From: Ephemerocybe angulata
Taxonomy: Eukaryota; Basidiomycota; Agaricomycetes; Agaricales; Psathyrellaceae
Direction: 5' to 3'
NCBI GenBank assembly: GCA_013368325.1
Contig: JAACJK010000163.1
Location: 1,798,001-1,862,000, forward strand
DNA length: 64,000 nt
Position numbers and translations under genes: made by a program. The notes below the pieces were generated by a model. The model did no database searches, was not told the origin of the DNA, and saw only the letters and a program-made list of their open reading frames with translations. Of the stretch, positions 11,311-21,438 are shown one piece after another; within the stretch, counting starts at the first letter, position 1; each line of letters starts with the position of its first letter.

Positions 11311-14300
11311 CTAATACGAGACGTCCATTTCCATTGAGCTTTCTACTTCGCTTTGGTTCCGAAGTAGAGCATCAGCCGACTGTGACAATCGTTGTCTTGC
11401 TATTCTAGGAGGCACTTGCGGCACATCCTCTTCTGCCTCGTCAATATCCATCCCCTCCGTTTCCATTTCCGGGTAAAGGTAAGGTTCATCCTCTATTGTC
11501 GTCGTGTTCATATGACCTAGCCTCTGAAGTTCATCCCTTAGCTCTCCTGAGTGCTTCTCCAGTATCTTGCTTTGAGGGAACCACCTCAAGATCAGAAGGC
11601 CTTTCAGCGTCGTAACCCGAGAAAGCATGACATATATCCCTTGTCCTCTCGCAGATACTAGGTCCACTATAGCATGAGTCAGTGTTCTGCCCTGACTTTT
11701 GTAATGGGTGTACGAGTATGCGGGGATAAGGGGCACTTGATTCCGCCTGAAGGACTTGGACACTGTGCCGTTGTGTCTGATGGTATGGATGACTGAGGAA
11801 GATGAAGGGAATATAGCAGCTACGCCGCTTTCTAAACCGGGTACCGATATCTTCCCTCCCTTGGACTCTATTCTCACGTAGACAACTTCCAAGTACCTCC
11901 TGTGGTTATCTTCCGAGTACCGGAACCCCGTTACCACCCCCTCTGCTCCATTTACAACCCTGTATCGCAAAGAGACGTTCTCGGTCACCATCACCCTCAT
12001 TCCGATAAACATTGGGAGGATTCCGAAAGAGTCTTTGGTGATGGTCGACGAGAGGTTCCATAGAGCACCGGCTGCCGGGGTGGTTACTCTTTTCCCGGCT
12101 ATAGTGTCCGCTGCATGGTACATGTGAGGGACCTGGTCCAACCGTCTTGCATGTGATACGAGCATAAGCGCATTCACCTCGTCCCTGACTTTCTTCGTGC
12201 CCACTACAACCGGCGCGTCTTGGAATAGCGCTAGTTCTCCTGGACTGTGAGCAAATACATACGCCATGTCTCTCTGCCTGAGATGCTCCACTAGCGAGGT
12301 ACCGTTTATTACCACTGGGCGTCCGTCGTTTTCTAAGCAGCTGTTGTTCCGTATCCTGTCCAGAATGTCGGTAAGGGTCGGGTCCCCTTCGTGTCTCTTG
12401 GCGAGTTTGAGCGTTACCACTTGAGATACCAGTCTCCAGAGATAAGCCCCAGATATTGCATCGAGGCCGTCGTTGTTGCGTGCTTGCATAAACGTAGGTG
12501 CTCTCACCAGTTTCCACGAGTATACGGACAACTGGGTTGGTGGAGGGAGTTGAAGAAAGTCACCCAGGAAAATCATGTTTACGTTCCCGAATGGTTTGGC
12601 GCTATCCGATGGACTTTCGCATTTGGCCACCTTCATCCTGGACGATATCGTCGCCATGAACTGGGCACTTATCATGGAAACCTCGTCTATGATGAGATAT
12701 TTCACTCTTCTCCATTCCTGTGACAATGTTTTCCCAGCTTCAGATGACTTTTTGTAGTGGGGCCCTATGGAAAGCAGCGAGTGCAACGTGTTTCCTCCTA
12801 TCAGGGTGGCCGCTATCCCAGTGAAGGCACCTAACCTAAGCTCATGTCGGCGACCCATTTGCTCGAACAGTTCCACCAATGTCTCGATCAAGTAAGATTT
12901 CCCAGTCCCTCCCTTACCTCCCACGTAAAGCATGAGTTGTGCTCCTCCTTCGATCATGTGTCGTGCCACTAGAGAGTAAGCCCTTAGCTGTTCAGGATTA
13001 TCTTTAATCCCTTTACTGGCCGCTAGCATTTCTGCCTCATACCTCGAGGTTTCTGTTTTTTCCCATTGCTTTGCTGAGACTGATGGGGCGAGGGCGGTAA
13101 CCTCAGCTGTGGGCTCGAACACTTGGTCATTCCTGCCCTTCTCCTTTGATTTTCTGCTTTTCTTGGGTTTGGCTACGTTCCTCTTCGAAGCCACCATGAA
13201 CGATCGTTGCTGGCTGATGATTGCTTGGTCTTTGTCTTCGACCTGAAAGTTATCGTCTGTGGTATCCGTGCTCTGTCTCTTCGATATTGGGTGGCATGTG
13301 CGGAACGGGATGTAGGAAGGTCCTAAGAGCGTTTCGAGGTTGGACGGTGCCGACATATTGTTGTGAGCGAACGGATCCATCGCAGCCTCCGACAGGGTTA
13401 TTGCATTGGCGTACGCGTTGGACGAATTGTTCGCAAGCTCTGAATTTGTCTCCATGACGTCTTCCATATCCTCCATGTTCATACGACCACCTTTCTTGCT
13501 GTGCCTTGGTCTAGCGTCTCTCGCCTGTTTGGCTTCGGACACTAAAGACATGTTTACCACTATTTCAGAGTCTCTTCTGTTGAGATTGGCCACAAGCTGG
13601 GTCGCCGCTGGCCACCATGACCCTCCAGTCATGTTTAACTCCAGGGGCACTCTCCATGGTTTGAAAAGGATGCAGACGTATTTGGCCCATTCTTCCTTCT
13701 CGGCCTCGTTCCCGTCCTTCCTGGGTATCCTAGGGCCCAAAAGTACAGGTACGACCCTATTTAGGCGTTTACCCAGGTGGTGAGTTGTGAACTGGGGGTG
13801 TGCAGGGGACGAGAAGGGCCTGGATTGCGTTCGAGAGTTGGTATGGGGCTGTTGGTCGGTGGTGTGTGCACTTGAGACCTTCCTCGTCGAGGCTATATGT
13901 GTGTATAAGCTCATGGTACTGTATTGTTCGTCCTCCGGTCTGAATATGTAGTCCAGGAGCTGGCTGGTGGGTTGTAACTTCCCTCGGTCGCTTGTCAGAG
14001 AAATATTCACGCTTTCCATCTCGTCTTTCTCTTCGGAATAGACAATGGGGGATAACACAGTAGATATTGTTTTAGTCACATATCGGACTGCTTCTCCCCA
14101 ATTGAAACTTTGGAAACTCTCACTAGTGTAGTTCTCTCCCCCTCCAAGTATATAGCTCATGACCTGTGGGTGAGAAATCTCTTGGTGACCTAGCATGCTG
14201 TTGATGGCTATCGTCATGGCTCTTCTCGAGGTCCCTTCGTCTCTGCCCTCCGTTCTCAGTACTCCTCGGTTCTCACCCTGCCGGATTGCGTAGGACAGCG

Positions 14301-17300
14301 CGGTGAGGCCCGCATGCATCGTAAGGGGTGCCTTCGTGATATAATCGGTCACATAGTACATAAATGCTTTCGCATCCAAGCCTGATCCGATAAACTTAAC
14401 GTCAGTGTTGCACTTCATGAGGAATGTGGTAGTAGGGTTGAAGTGCGTCATCTTGGGGTGTTTCCGTCTCATTTTGAGGCTACCTTCTTCGCGGTCTATC
14501 TCCGATGTGGTCGATGTAGAACCGTCCATACCGAATCTACAGTTTTCCTCCGTGCGTTCCTCCTTTGGTCCCAGATACTTCCAGCACGAACCTGTATGGA
14601 CGTGCCAGTTATATCTAGTCAGTAGGTCGTCGACGTACTCGTTCATCTCTTCTTTGAACGCACGGGGACCAAATGCAGATGCCTTCGGCTCGGGAATGGA
14701 TGCAGGATGCGGTTCACCCTTTCTCTGGACTTCGTCTTCGCCTCCATCTGGTAAACTGTTTAGATAACTTCTAGATCCAATGAAGCCAGAATCTGTCACC
14801 GAATCTATCCATCCTACCAGTTCATCTCCATAAGCCTTTGAATTGATCAGCGTGTCAGCAAGAACCTCCGCTGGGAGGTGCCCTTCCAGCCAAATCAGGA
14901 GGTGACAGTGTAGCGTGCCCCTTCCCTGTGTCTCGACCGTGCCATAATAGGCATTGCATTGCCCGAATATGCCAGGGCCTTTCTTCCCGTGCCGTAATAT
15001 TATATTGATAAAGGCTGTGATCATCGAGTCGAAAAAGACGGCGCACGCTACTGGATGTTTGACTGCCAATTTAGATCTATCCCCCGATGTCAGTGTGTCT
15101 AACGCTCGCAGGTGCTGTGCCTCTCTGCCTCTGGTAGCCAGTACACTTACTATGGGGTGGTAATAGTCAGATGGATTGAGTGTGACAAATAGGGTGGGTG
15201 ATCCTCGTTGACTGATCATCGCCCTGATCTCGTTTCGCATCTTGAGCTTCTGCGATACGCTTCCCGGTATCCTTCTAGTTATCGGGGATATCGAAGTCAT
15301 GATTCTCACTATGTTTAGTTCGGCTGGTTCTGTGGGGGAGTAGTTTGGATTACACTTGTATCGTTCCCTGAGAGCCATCACTTGCTGCTGGTCTAGGGAT
15401 GCAATCTGGTCAACAAGGCGGGAATATACCGGATACGGGACGCTGAAGATCATGCTCGTGTTCACTGCTGCCTTCCTGATGATGTTGTATACGTCGAATG
15501 CGATCTCAGGGTCATTTTCGATGTAGGGGTCACTCGTTGATAGCAGGTGCCTGAGTTGCTGCTCCATTCCAATAGGTTTCTTCCTCCTGGGTTCATGGAA
15601 GCCCGCTAGCCCGAAGGGATCCGCGTTTGGGTGAGCCCAACTGAGCCAGTTGGGATTGTTGATGTCAGGTACCGGGTGCGATCCCGACCTGGAGTACACG
15701 AACGGGTTCCCTTCGGTACAGCGGTTAAGAGCCTGGAAGGTCATCTCATCGTAGCTTTGAGCGCTGTGATCACCCATTGTGTAAGCCACATTCTCGATGA
15801 ATAGGCCATCTACACTGTCTAGCCGTCCTATGTGGTCTTCTGTGAGGGATTCTATAGCCGGGTTTAGAGGTAGATGTCCAATATCCACGGCAGACGGGAC
15901 CCCTTGATCAGCTTCGCCTGTGAATAATGCGTCCAAATGCTCAGAGCTGAAGCCCCCGAATTCCTGCGAGGTGCTGTAGTGGGGGTTATTCTCTATTAGA
16001 AATTGTATCAGCAGTTTTACCCTTGATTTTCGGACCATTATTGGGGTTAACTTCTTGATGGTTCTCTCGGTCGGGGGCTTTGCTGACATGACGAGCGCGC
16101 ACATGGTATCGGCTATCTGTTCAGGAGATGGAGGCAGGAGGTGATTTACGCGCATTGCATCCAAAGGTGTGGACATGATATTGCCCTTGATGTGTCTTGC
16201 CCCTTTGGCGAACGATTCTTCGTACAAGTCGTCGTCTATCCCTGTAAACCTGCATAACAAGCTGTTAGTCCGCACTCTGCAGATTAGAGCCTTTTCAAAG
16301 ATGGACATTTCTTTCAGAGCCCTTCTGACCGGATCCGGTAGATGTTCGCGAGCGAAGTACAGCCAGTTGCTCAACGCTAGCTTGGGCATAGATCCCTTTG
16401 CAAGATCTCGTAGGCATGTTGGGCATAACCACATCCAACCTTTGCGGCTCTTATCCTCTAGACCATCCGGGTCTAGAATTGCGCGGTCGTAGGCTTCGAA
16501 ATTGTATGTTGCCGGTCTAAGATGTCTAGGAATCTCGTCATTTCTTAGCAGGGTTAGGTCGTACCGGGACGCAGGCTTCTTCGTCAGTTCTCGGTGGTAT
16601 TTGAGAGCGCTGCAGGCTGCACACGGTCGCCTCAGGAACTGGTCAGGCGCCATTTTCTTCTGCCATTCTTTAACGATCGATATACGGGCCTGGTCTGATA
16701 GTTTTGCTAGGTGACTCGTGTCTTGTGGAGGCGTAGGGTCGGTTACCGCTTGTTCCTGGTACAATGACGCTGTGTCGTAGGTCTGACGGATAATTTCTCC
16801 GTGTATGGGGCGTGTTCGAGGCGACTGGGATGCACCTTCTACATCGTGAGAGCCTTCCGATAGTTGGGGGGTGCAGTTTGCACTATTTGCACTAGAGAAA
16901 GACGACATGGAAGATACTGTCCCTTCGCAGACGGTGTTGGATGTATTCGTTGCAATCGGGTTCTGTTCCCACAGATAGACGCTAGTTGAGCTGCCGCGTT
17001 CATTATTGACACACGGCGCTACCACGTCTCTCCGTTTGAACGCCACCAGAATGTTACTGCAAGTTTCGTTGCATCCGTGGTGCTTTAGACAGTCCATTAG
17101 CTCATGATTGGACTTGCGTTTGTAGGCCATTCCATGGAAGCCAGTTAGAGTACGAAGGTCGGAGGCACACAGGTTAGGGAAATGGGCTATGAGGGTCGTC
17201 GTTGGGCAGCGGACTATGAGTATATTGTTGTCAAACAGCCTCTCGTCAGATGACGTGAGACGTTGTACGACCCCATGAAACACGAATTGCTGTGCCCAGG

Positions 17301-17388
17301 TACTTGGAGAGATATCCATAGGACGTACCCGCAAGGCACCTGTATGGTCTGAGGATACCTCCTCAATTAGCTCGTGGCTTATAGACAT
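11311..17388 (-). CDS. Helitron RepHel: HUH replication initiator fused to Pif1 helicase, 2,025 aa
   Basis: This is one uninterrupted frame. Residues of roughly 250-400 form a Cys-containing N-terminal region of the type found before fungal Helitron Rep domains. The Helitron-like Rep domain spans about 700-1,020: the HUH motif in GTLHCHLLIWL lies near 830 and the two-tyrosine motif YVTDYITK near 1,010. The Pif1-type SF1B helicase spans about 1,440-1,960, with Walker A GGKGGTGKS near 1,490, Walker B LIIDEVSM near 1,565, FLGDFLQLPP shortly after, and the late SQGRTL motif near 1,895. Known role: nicks and joins DNA ends and unwinds during rolling-circle transposition or replication. All key motifs are present, so the protein may be active. 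It is intronless among spliced neighbours. Helitron ends (TC.., hairpin plus CTRR) were not identified. Confidence 0.95.
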   Translation of the reverse strand: MSISHELIEEVSSDHTGALRVRPMDISPSTWAQQFVFHGVVQRLTSSDERLFDNNILIVRCPTTTLIAHFPNLCASDLRTLTGFHGMAYKRKSNHELMDCLKHHGCNETCSNILVAFKRRDVVAPCVNNERGSSTSVYLWEQNPIATNTSNTVCEGTVSSMSSFSSANSANCTPQLSEGSHDVEGASQSPRTRPIHGEIIRQTYDTASLYQEQAVTDPTPPQDTSHLAKLSDQARISIVKEWQKKMAPDQFLRRPCAACSALKYHRELTKKPASRYDLTLLRNDEIPRHLRPATYNFEAYDRAILDPDGLEDKSRKGWMWLCPTCLRDLAKGSMPKLALSNWLYFAREHLPDPVRRALKEMSIFEKALICRVRTNSLLCRFTGIDDDLYEESFAKGARHIKGNIMSTPLDAMRVNHLLPPSPEQIADTMCALVMSAKPPTERTIKKLTPIMVRKSRVKLLIQFLIENNPHYSTSQEFGGFSSEHLDALFTGEADQGVPSAVDIGHLPLNPAIESLTEDHIGRLDSVDGLFIENVAYTMGDHSAQSYDEMTFQALNRCTEGNPFVYSRSGSHPVPDINNPNWLSWAHPNADPFGLAGFHEPRRKKPIGMEQQLRHLLSTSDPYIENDPEIAFDVYNIIRKAAVNTSMIFSVPYPVYSRLVDQIASLDQQQVMALRERYKCNPNYSPTEPAELNIVRIMTSISPITRRIPGSVSQKLKMRNEIRAMISQRGSPTLFVTLNPSDYYHPIVSVLATRGREAQHLRALDTLTSGDRSKLAVKHPVACAVFFDSMITAFINIILRHGKKGPGIFGQCNAYYGTVETQGRGTLHCHLLIWLEGHLPAEVLADTLINSKAYGDELVGWIDSVTDSGFIGSRSYLNSLPDGGEDEVQRKGEPHPASIPEPKASAFGPRAFKEEMNEYVDDLLTRYNWHVHTGSCWKYLGPKEERTEENCRFGMDGSTSTTSEIDREEGSLKMRRKHPKMTHFNPTTTFLMKCNTDVKFIGSGLDAKAFMYYVTDYITKAPLTMHAGLTALSYAIRQGENRGVLRTEGRDEGTSRRAMTIAINSMLGHQEISHPQVMSYILGGGENYTSESFQSFNWGEAVRYVTKTISTVLSPIVYSEEKDEMESVNISLTSDRGKLQPTSQLLDYIFRPEDEQYSTMSLYTHIASTRKVSSAHTTDQQPHTNSRTQSRPFSSPAHPQFTTHHLGKRLNRVVPVLLGPRIPRKDGNEAEKEEWAKYVCILFKPWRVPLELNMTGGSWWPAATQLVANLNRRDSEIVVNMSLVSEAKQARDARPRHSKKGGRMNMEDMEDVMETNSELANNSSNAYANAITLSEAAMDPFAHNNMSAPSNLETLLGPSYIPFRTCHPISKRQSTDTTDDNFQVEDKDQAIISQQRSFMVASKRNVAKPKKSRKSKEKGRNDQVFEPTAEVTALAPSVSAKQWEKTETSRYEAEMLAASKGIKDNPEQLRAYSLVARHMIEGGAQLMLYVGGKGGTGKSYLIETLVELFEQMGRRHELRLGAFTGIAATLIGGNTLHSLLSIGPHYKKSSEAGKTLSQEWRRVKYLIIDEVSMISAQFMATISSRMKVAKCESPSDSAKPFGNVNMIFLGDFLQLPPPTQLSVYSWKLVRAPTFMQARNNDGLDAISGAYLWRLVSQVVTLKLAKRHEGDPTLTDILDRIRNNSCLENDGRPVVINGTSLVEHLRQRDMAYVFAHSPGELALFQDAPVVVGTKKVRDEVNALMLVSHARRLDQVPHMYHAADTIAGKRVTTPAAGALWNLSSTITKDSFGILPMFIGMRVMVTENVSLRYRVVNGAEGVVTGFRYSEDNHRRYLEVVYVRIESKGGKISVPGLESGVAAIFPSSSSVIHTIRHNGTVSKSFRRNQVPLIPAYSYTHYKSQGRTLTHAIVDLVSARGQGIYVMLSRVTTLKGLLILRWFPQSKILEKHSGELRDELQRLGHMNTTTIEDEPYLYPEMETEGMDIDEAEEDVPQVPPRIARQRLSQSADALLRNQSEVESSMEMDVSY

Positions 17389-17613
17389 TGCCTGCAGCGC
17401 CTCAACGTCGATTAATGTATCCGCTGGTTCTGTCGTGGATAGGGATGAATGTCGTAGGGGTCGAAGTTCTACTAGAGGGAGAAGATTTGCTGAAAATGTA
17501 CAGATGGACTGTATTTCGAAAGTCTTGTCTGGTGCCGACGGTAGGGGGATCGATAGTAGTTGATGGGGTAGATGTATGGATTGCGTTTGAGGCGGTCCCT
17601 CTCAGCGGGCCTC

Positions 17614-17621
17614 CTTTTATA
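17614..17621 (-). promoter_or_regulatory. TATA box upstream of the Rep-helicase
   Basis: The minus strand reads TATAAAAG about 225 bp before the ATG at 17388. The leader between them is open in the same frame but contains no ATG. It faces away from the TATA box of the RNR small-subunit gene about 330 bp away, making a divergent promoter region. Confidence 0.55.
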
Positions 17622-17949
17622 CTCAACCGCGTCTCGGTTTTGCATCCGGCGCTGGTCCGATATAGGTCGTGGGCGGGAATGGCAAGAATCAGGTCCTCCT
17701 GTATCCGAACCACACGCATCAAATACCCTGGGAACGTCTGAGGGCTCAGGAGTCAGACCCCTGAAGCAGATGTGCTTGATCCTGATTCTTTGGCTTGTTA
17801 GGGAACCTCTTGCTGATCCACACTTCCATCGAACTATCTGCATGCATAGCGAGCGCGCGGTGCACTGCCGAAGCTTCAGGCCGCTCCATGCGCTCTTGTA
17901 TGCTCCAGCCCGATGGGGTTCCCCGTCCTCGAAACGGTATTCCTCTGTC

Positions 17950-17957
17950 TATATAAA
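17950..17957 (+). promoter_or_regulatory. TATA box of the RNR small-subunit gene
   Basis: TATATAAA lies 45 bp before the ATG at 17995. The position supports this ATG as the start. Confidence 0.65.
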
Positions 17958-17994
17958 CCGAATCTCCTGCACGGTACGTTCATAAGAAACCACG

Positions 17995-19247
17995 ATGAAC
18001 GATCCTTCCTGCATCCCCGGAATCCGTATCTTTTCATCTTTACCTATCACATATCCTGAGGTGCGTAGACCGGACTCGCTTTCTATCTCCACACGTGTAC
18101 TCAACTGCAGACCTTGGTGTGCGTCGTCCGAAGCTCTGGTCCAAATATACAGCAGCGAAAGACACCTTCTGGCAGCCTTCAGAGATAGATTTCAGCTCGG
18201 ACATCATGGATTGGCAAATGGACCTAAACGATGACGAAAGGAGTGCGGTGTTAATTTCCCTGCAGTCCCTCTCATACTCTGCCGCGGCAGAAGCGCAATG
18301 TCTTCCTCTGTTCTATGCCAGGGGCATCGGGCTAGTAGAAGGTAGACACTTCTACGGTCTACAAGTAGCTAAGTACGGCCCACAATCCATTTCCACCTAT
18401 TCTTGGCCTTTCACATCTCACCTGCAACGGTTTTTTTTCTAGGAAGAATATCCACACTGAGGCTTATGAGCTAATGTTTGGAATGTTCGGCGGCAGCCTC
18501 CCGAACCTAGGCCTCAACACGGCCATTCTATCAAATACATCGCCGTTAAGGGCCAAGAATACGTGGGCCGTTCTATGGCTCAACGATGTATCGAGGACTC
18601 TGACCGAACGGTTGGCCGCTTTGAGCTGCGTGGGTAGAATTTTTGCGAGCTCTAGCCGAGCAGTCGCGCTACAGCTCCGAACGAGGGCCATCCTACCTGG
18701 GATGTCCAGGGCTTTCCAGCTTATCGCAAGAGACGATGAGATCCATGTAGGCTTTGCATCGGCGCTGCTCAGAAGCCGTCCCTGTGCTTGTGAGTCCGAA
18801 GTTAGGAGAATAGTCGGAGAGGCTGTCGACCTGGAATCAAATTATGCAGTTAGTGAGTTATTTTTTTCGGCATCATTTGCCCGCTCTTCCCCATCCATAG
18901 GATGTCAAGAGACTGGACCTGAGCAGTACTAATCAGACTGAGTAGCGTCCCTTTCTCTGCTTGAACTTGGTATCCGTCCGGAAGACATGTGTTTGTACGT
19001 CAGGTTCGTAGCCGACGATCTGCTGCTCAATATGGGGTACCCTAAGCTGTACGGTGCAACCAACCCGGTGAGTAAGTTTACTAGCGATCAACCTGCCTCT
19101 ATAGAACTTATTCGACCATTAAAACAGTTCGCGTGGACTGGGGTTCTCCCTTCCCAATGTAGGCCTACTCTCATGGACGATAGAATAGAGGGCCCCCTTC
19201 GACTCCCTTCTATTGACGAAGTGACGGACGCGTTCTCTGATTTGTGA
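17995..19247 (+). CDS. divergent ribonucleotide reductase small subunit (R2), 318 aa, five exons
   Basis: Exons are 17995-18060, 18134-18372, 18443-18852, 18946-19067 and 19128-19247. Splice choices were set by alignment to the conserved R2 pattern, and the frame closes exactly. Known role: R2 houses the metal cofactor and radical for dNTP synthesis. Visible R2 landmarks are LWSKY..FWQPSEIDF (Asp41), HFYGLQVA, NIHTEAY (His106, Tyr110), a RDDEIH segment (Asp200, His203) and VRFVADDLL..NPFAW. The usual Glu before NIH is Lys103, and the usual Glu of the AVEGIF segment is Gly166; both are metal ligands in ordinary R2. The last Glu ligand is Asp200. It is shorter than fungal R2 (about 390-410 aa), mainly at the N-terminus. 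It could be a radical-less or metal-free type, an Rnr4-like scaffold, or a neofunctionalised protein. It is divergent from the RepHel gene. Confidence 0.88.
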
Positions 19248-19428
19248 GTCTTGTTTCGTGCCTCTGTTCGGTTTACGTCGTATTCTTACTTGGCTGGGTA
19301 TATAAGTTCTTTTAGTGCGTTCGGTTATTGATCGTGATATGAAGGCAGTCTCCATGCTTCACGCGGCTATATAGGGCCTGTGCGTCCACTTCTTATATCT
19401 AGGGCGCTCCCAACTACCATCGGGCGCT

Positions 19429-19692
19429 ATGCTATTTCGAATATACAGCTGGTTTAATCATGCAGCGTTAGCTTCAGCCTGGACTTGGGATACCAGTTGG
19501 AACGGTCCTCAATTCCATCGTCCGCCATCTGCTTTCGTAGGTAATGCTGGGTAGCTCCTCCGCACATCATTTCTTCTCTATGACGCTGCCTACTCGTTGC
19601 GACTGATTGGCTAGGGGTTCAGAGTCTTCGTGGCAGCTTCTTGGGATGCTTATGGATCGCCACCACTCCCAATGTTTCCCGTCAGGCCATAA
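19429..19692 (+). CDS. possible small Trp-rich protein, 61 aa, two exons
   Basis: Exons are 19429-19536 and 19615-19692, joined by a GTAGGT..CTAG intron in frame; TATATAAG stands at about 19298-19305. The product is rich in Trp, Phe and Pro. No family is recognised. The start is uncertain because the same frame is open for about 70 bases upstream after a stop. Confidence 0.35.
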
Positions 19693-20184
19693 TGTCCCTA
19701 ATTGCGCAGCCCAGGCCACGGACGTGTGCCAGTGGCTCTTGCATACAATGGGATAGCTCTGGGTTGACCCACTGGCGTTTCCATAAGGGCCATCGCCGAC
19801 CTGCAGTTATGGTTCCTTGTTCGATAGGTAGGTAGAGGGCTTTGCCTCATCAGTACCCTCCCGTCTGATCCCTTTCCATCCGTCCCGCGCTCGGGCTCCT
19901 GTACTAGGCGAGTTTATATATTCTGCTAGGTAGGGACTTGGAGTAATGTAAGACATCGTGCTGTTGGTAAATAAACTCGCTAACGTCGCTAACATCCATG
20001 ATACAAAGGGAAATACGCTATCCAGTTTGGAACAATATAGCTGAGGATAAAAGAGGGTGGTTTCACGTCCAGTTCTTGGGGTGGGGGGGAAACCCTCAGG
20101 ACGGCTGGCTGCAGGATATAAAGGTTAGCTTGGCAGAACTTGAGGTATTTTCTTGTTGCCCTACTAATTATTGCTCAACCCGCA

Positions 20185-20523
20185 CTACGTCGTCAGGTTC
20201 AGGATATCCTCCAAGGGGCCGGCCAGGTCCGACCGTCCGCACTCTTTGACATCGAATAATACTCTCTCGATAAAGTCGACCAGGAACTTCCAGGCGTGCT
20301 TGGCATTGGCCTTTTCCCTCTTGGCTCGGGTGAAGGCTCTGAATAGACCTCGAGCGGCCTCATCCTCGACGAACTCAGAATACCCTGTCTGGTAGGCCCA
20401 ATAGGCAACCGCGATGGACCAATCTTGAGAGATGGCATTGGTGAGAGCCGTAGACGCGTGGTCGTAGGTATCGAACGAGGTTTGGTATCGTGAGCTCAAC
20501 CGCCTATAGCCTTTCAAGACCAT
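20185..20523 (-). CDS. hypothetical protein, 112 aa
   Basis: This is a single open frame starting at the ATG at 20523. TATATAAC (20549-20556 on the minus strand) is only about 26 bp upstream, so the frame's GTG-initiated extension to 20565 was not used. The product looks helical and charged: an aromatic central part (YWAYQTGYSEF near residues 40-50), then a basic stretch (RAKREKANAKHAWKF) and an acidic C-terminus. It lies between the RNR small-subunit gene and the large palindrome. No family is recognised. Confidence 0.5.
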   Translation of the reverse strand: MVLKGYRRLSSRYQTSFDTYDHASTALTNAISQDWSIAVAYWAYQTGYSEFVEDEAARGLFRAFTRAKREKANAKHAWKFLVDFIERVLFDVKECGRSDLAGPLEDILNLTT

Positions 20524-21357
20524 AGAGACGACTACCCGAGGGTCTTGGGTTATATATGGGTGCACCGTAAACTATGTACCTATATTAGACAGGCTGAAAC
20601 GGGCATGATAGCATTTGTGCGACCTACGAGGTTGTCGTGAGGGAGTTGGAGAGAGTAAGCTGGCATAGCGAGGCGATATGTTGATTTCGCTGGTGACAGC
20701 AGCGGGGTAGGACGGGAGGTGGTTCCGGTAATCATACAGTCTTTATATACTACAGCGGTATTTTATATGATGTTAAATTACTTCTGATAAATGTTGTTAT
20801 ACCGGTGACACAAACCCATAGGGCTGGGGCATGGAATAGGACGTAAAGTTCCACCGGCTGTCCCTCTGCTTCTTATAGTAGCATACTACATATATATTCA
20901 AGCTTAGAAGGGGGGCCAATCAGGGTGGGATCGGACGAACACGCCCCTCCTCATATACCCTGATCTATAGCTTAGATGGATCACGAAGTCAACCCTATCC
21001 CTACACTGGCGACTAAAATTCAATCGGGTAGAGGCCAATGGTCGGCCTCCGGGTCCAGCACTGTAACCGATATATCTAGAGGCTGAGGAGACACGAGGGC
21101 TCTAAGTCGTTACCTGCCAGGTGCGACACTGTGTTTAATTACAGGCTGGACATATACGGTCCTTTCCTCTGCAACTACGATCCACTCCGGGGTAGGTGCC
21201 GTGAAGGCGCTTGTACTGGGAGTCGCACATGACATCCTGGGGCAGACTGCTAATGAGACGACCATCAGTAGATACCGTTTCAGTACAGCCCGTTTGGTGT
21301 AGATATAAAAGCCTGTTCGGGCGCCGACTGGCCAAAACGGTCGAGGGTATCGAGGGG

Positions 21358-21438
21358 ATGGGAAATATCGTGGAGGTGCAGCCTATTTGTAGCAATCGCT
21401 CGGCGAGCGAGTGCATGTCAGTGGCACCTAGCCCATGA
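21358..21438 (+). other. 26-codon open frame in the left palindrome arm, mirrored in the right arm
   Basis: ATG..TGA encodes 26 residues beginning MGNIVEVQP. TATAAAAG at about 21303-21310 lies about 50 bp upstream. The same frame and TATA occur in the right arm on the other strand (22448-22368), so any two transcripts would converge on the palindrome centre. Whether it is translated is unknown. Confidence 0.3.

Noticed and set aside
12391..14767. Several plus-strand frames of 60-125 codons
   Set aside because: They are antisense shadows of the 2,025-codon RepHel gene, with no promoter or motif.
17995..19247. Calling the RNR small subunit a simple pseudogene
   Set aside because: All five exons remain in frame with good splice sites; only specific ligand positions are changed, which argues for altered function instead of decay.
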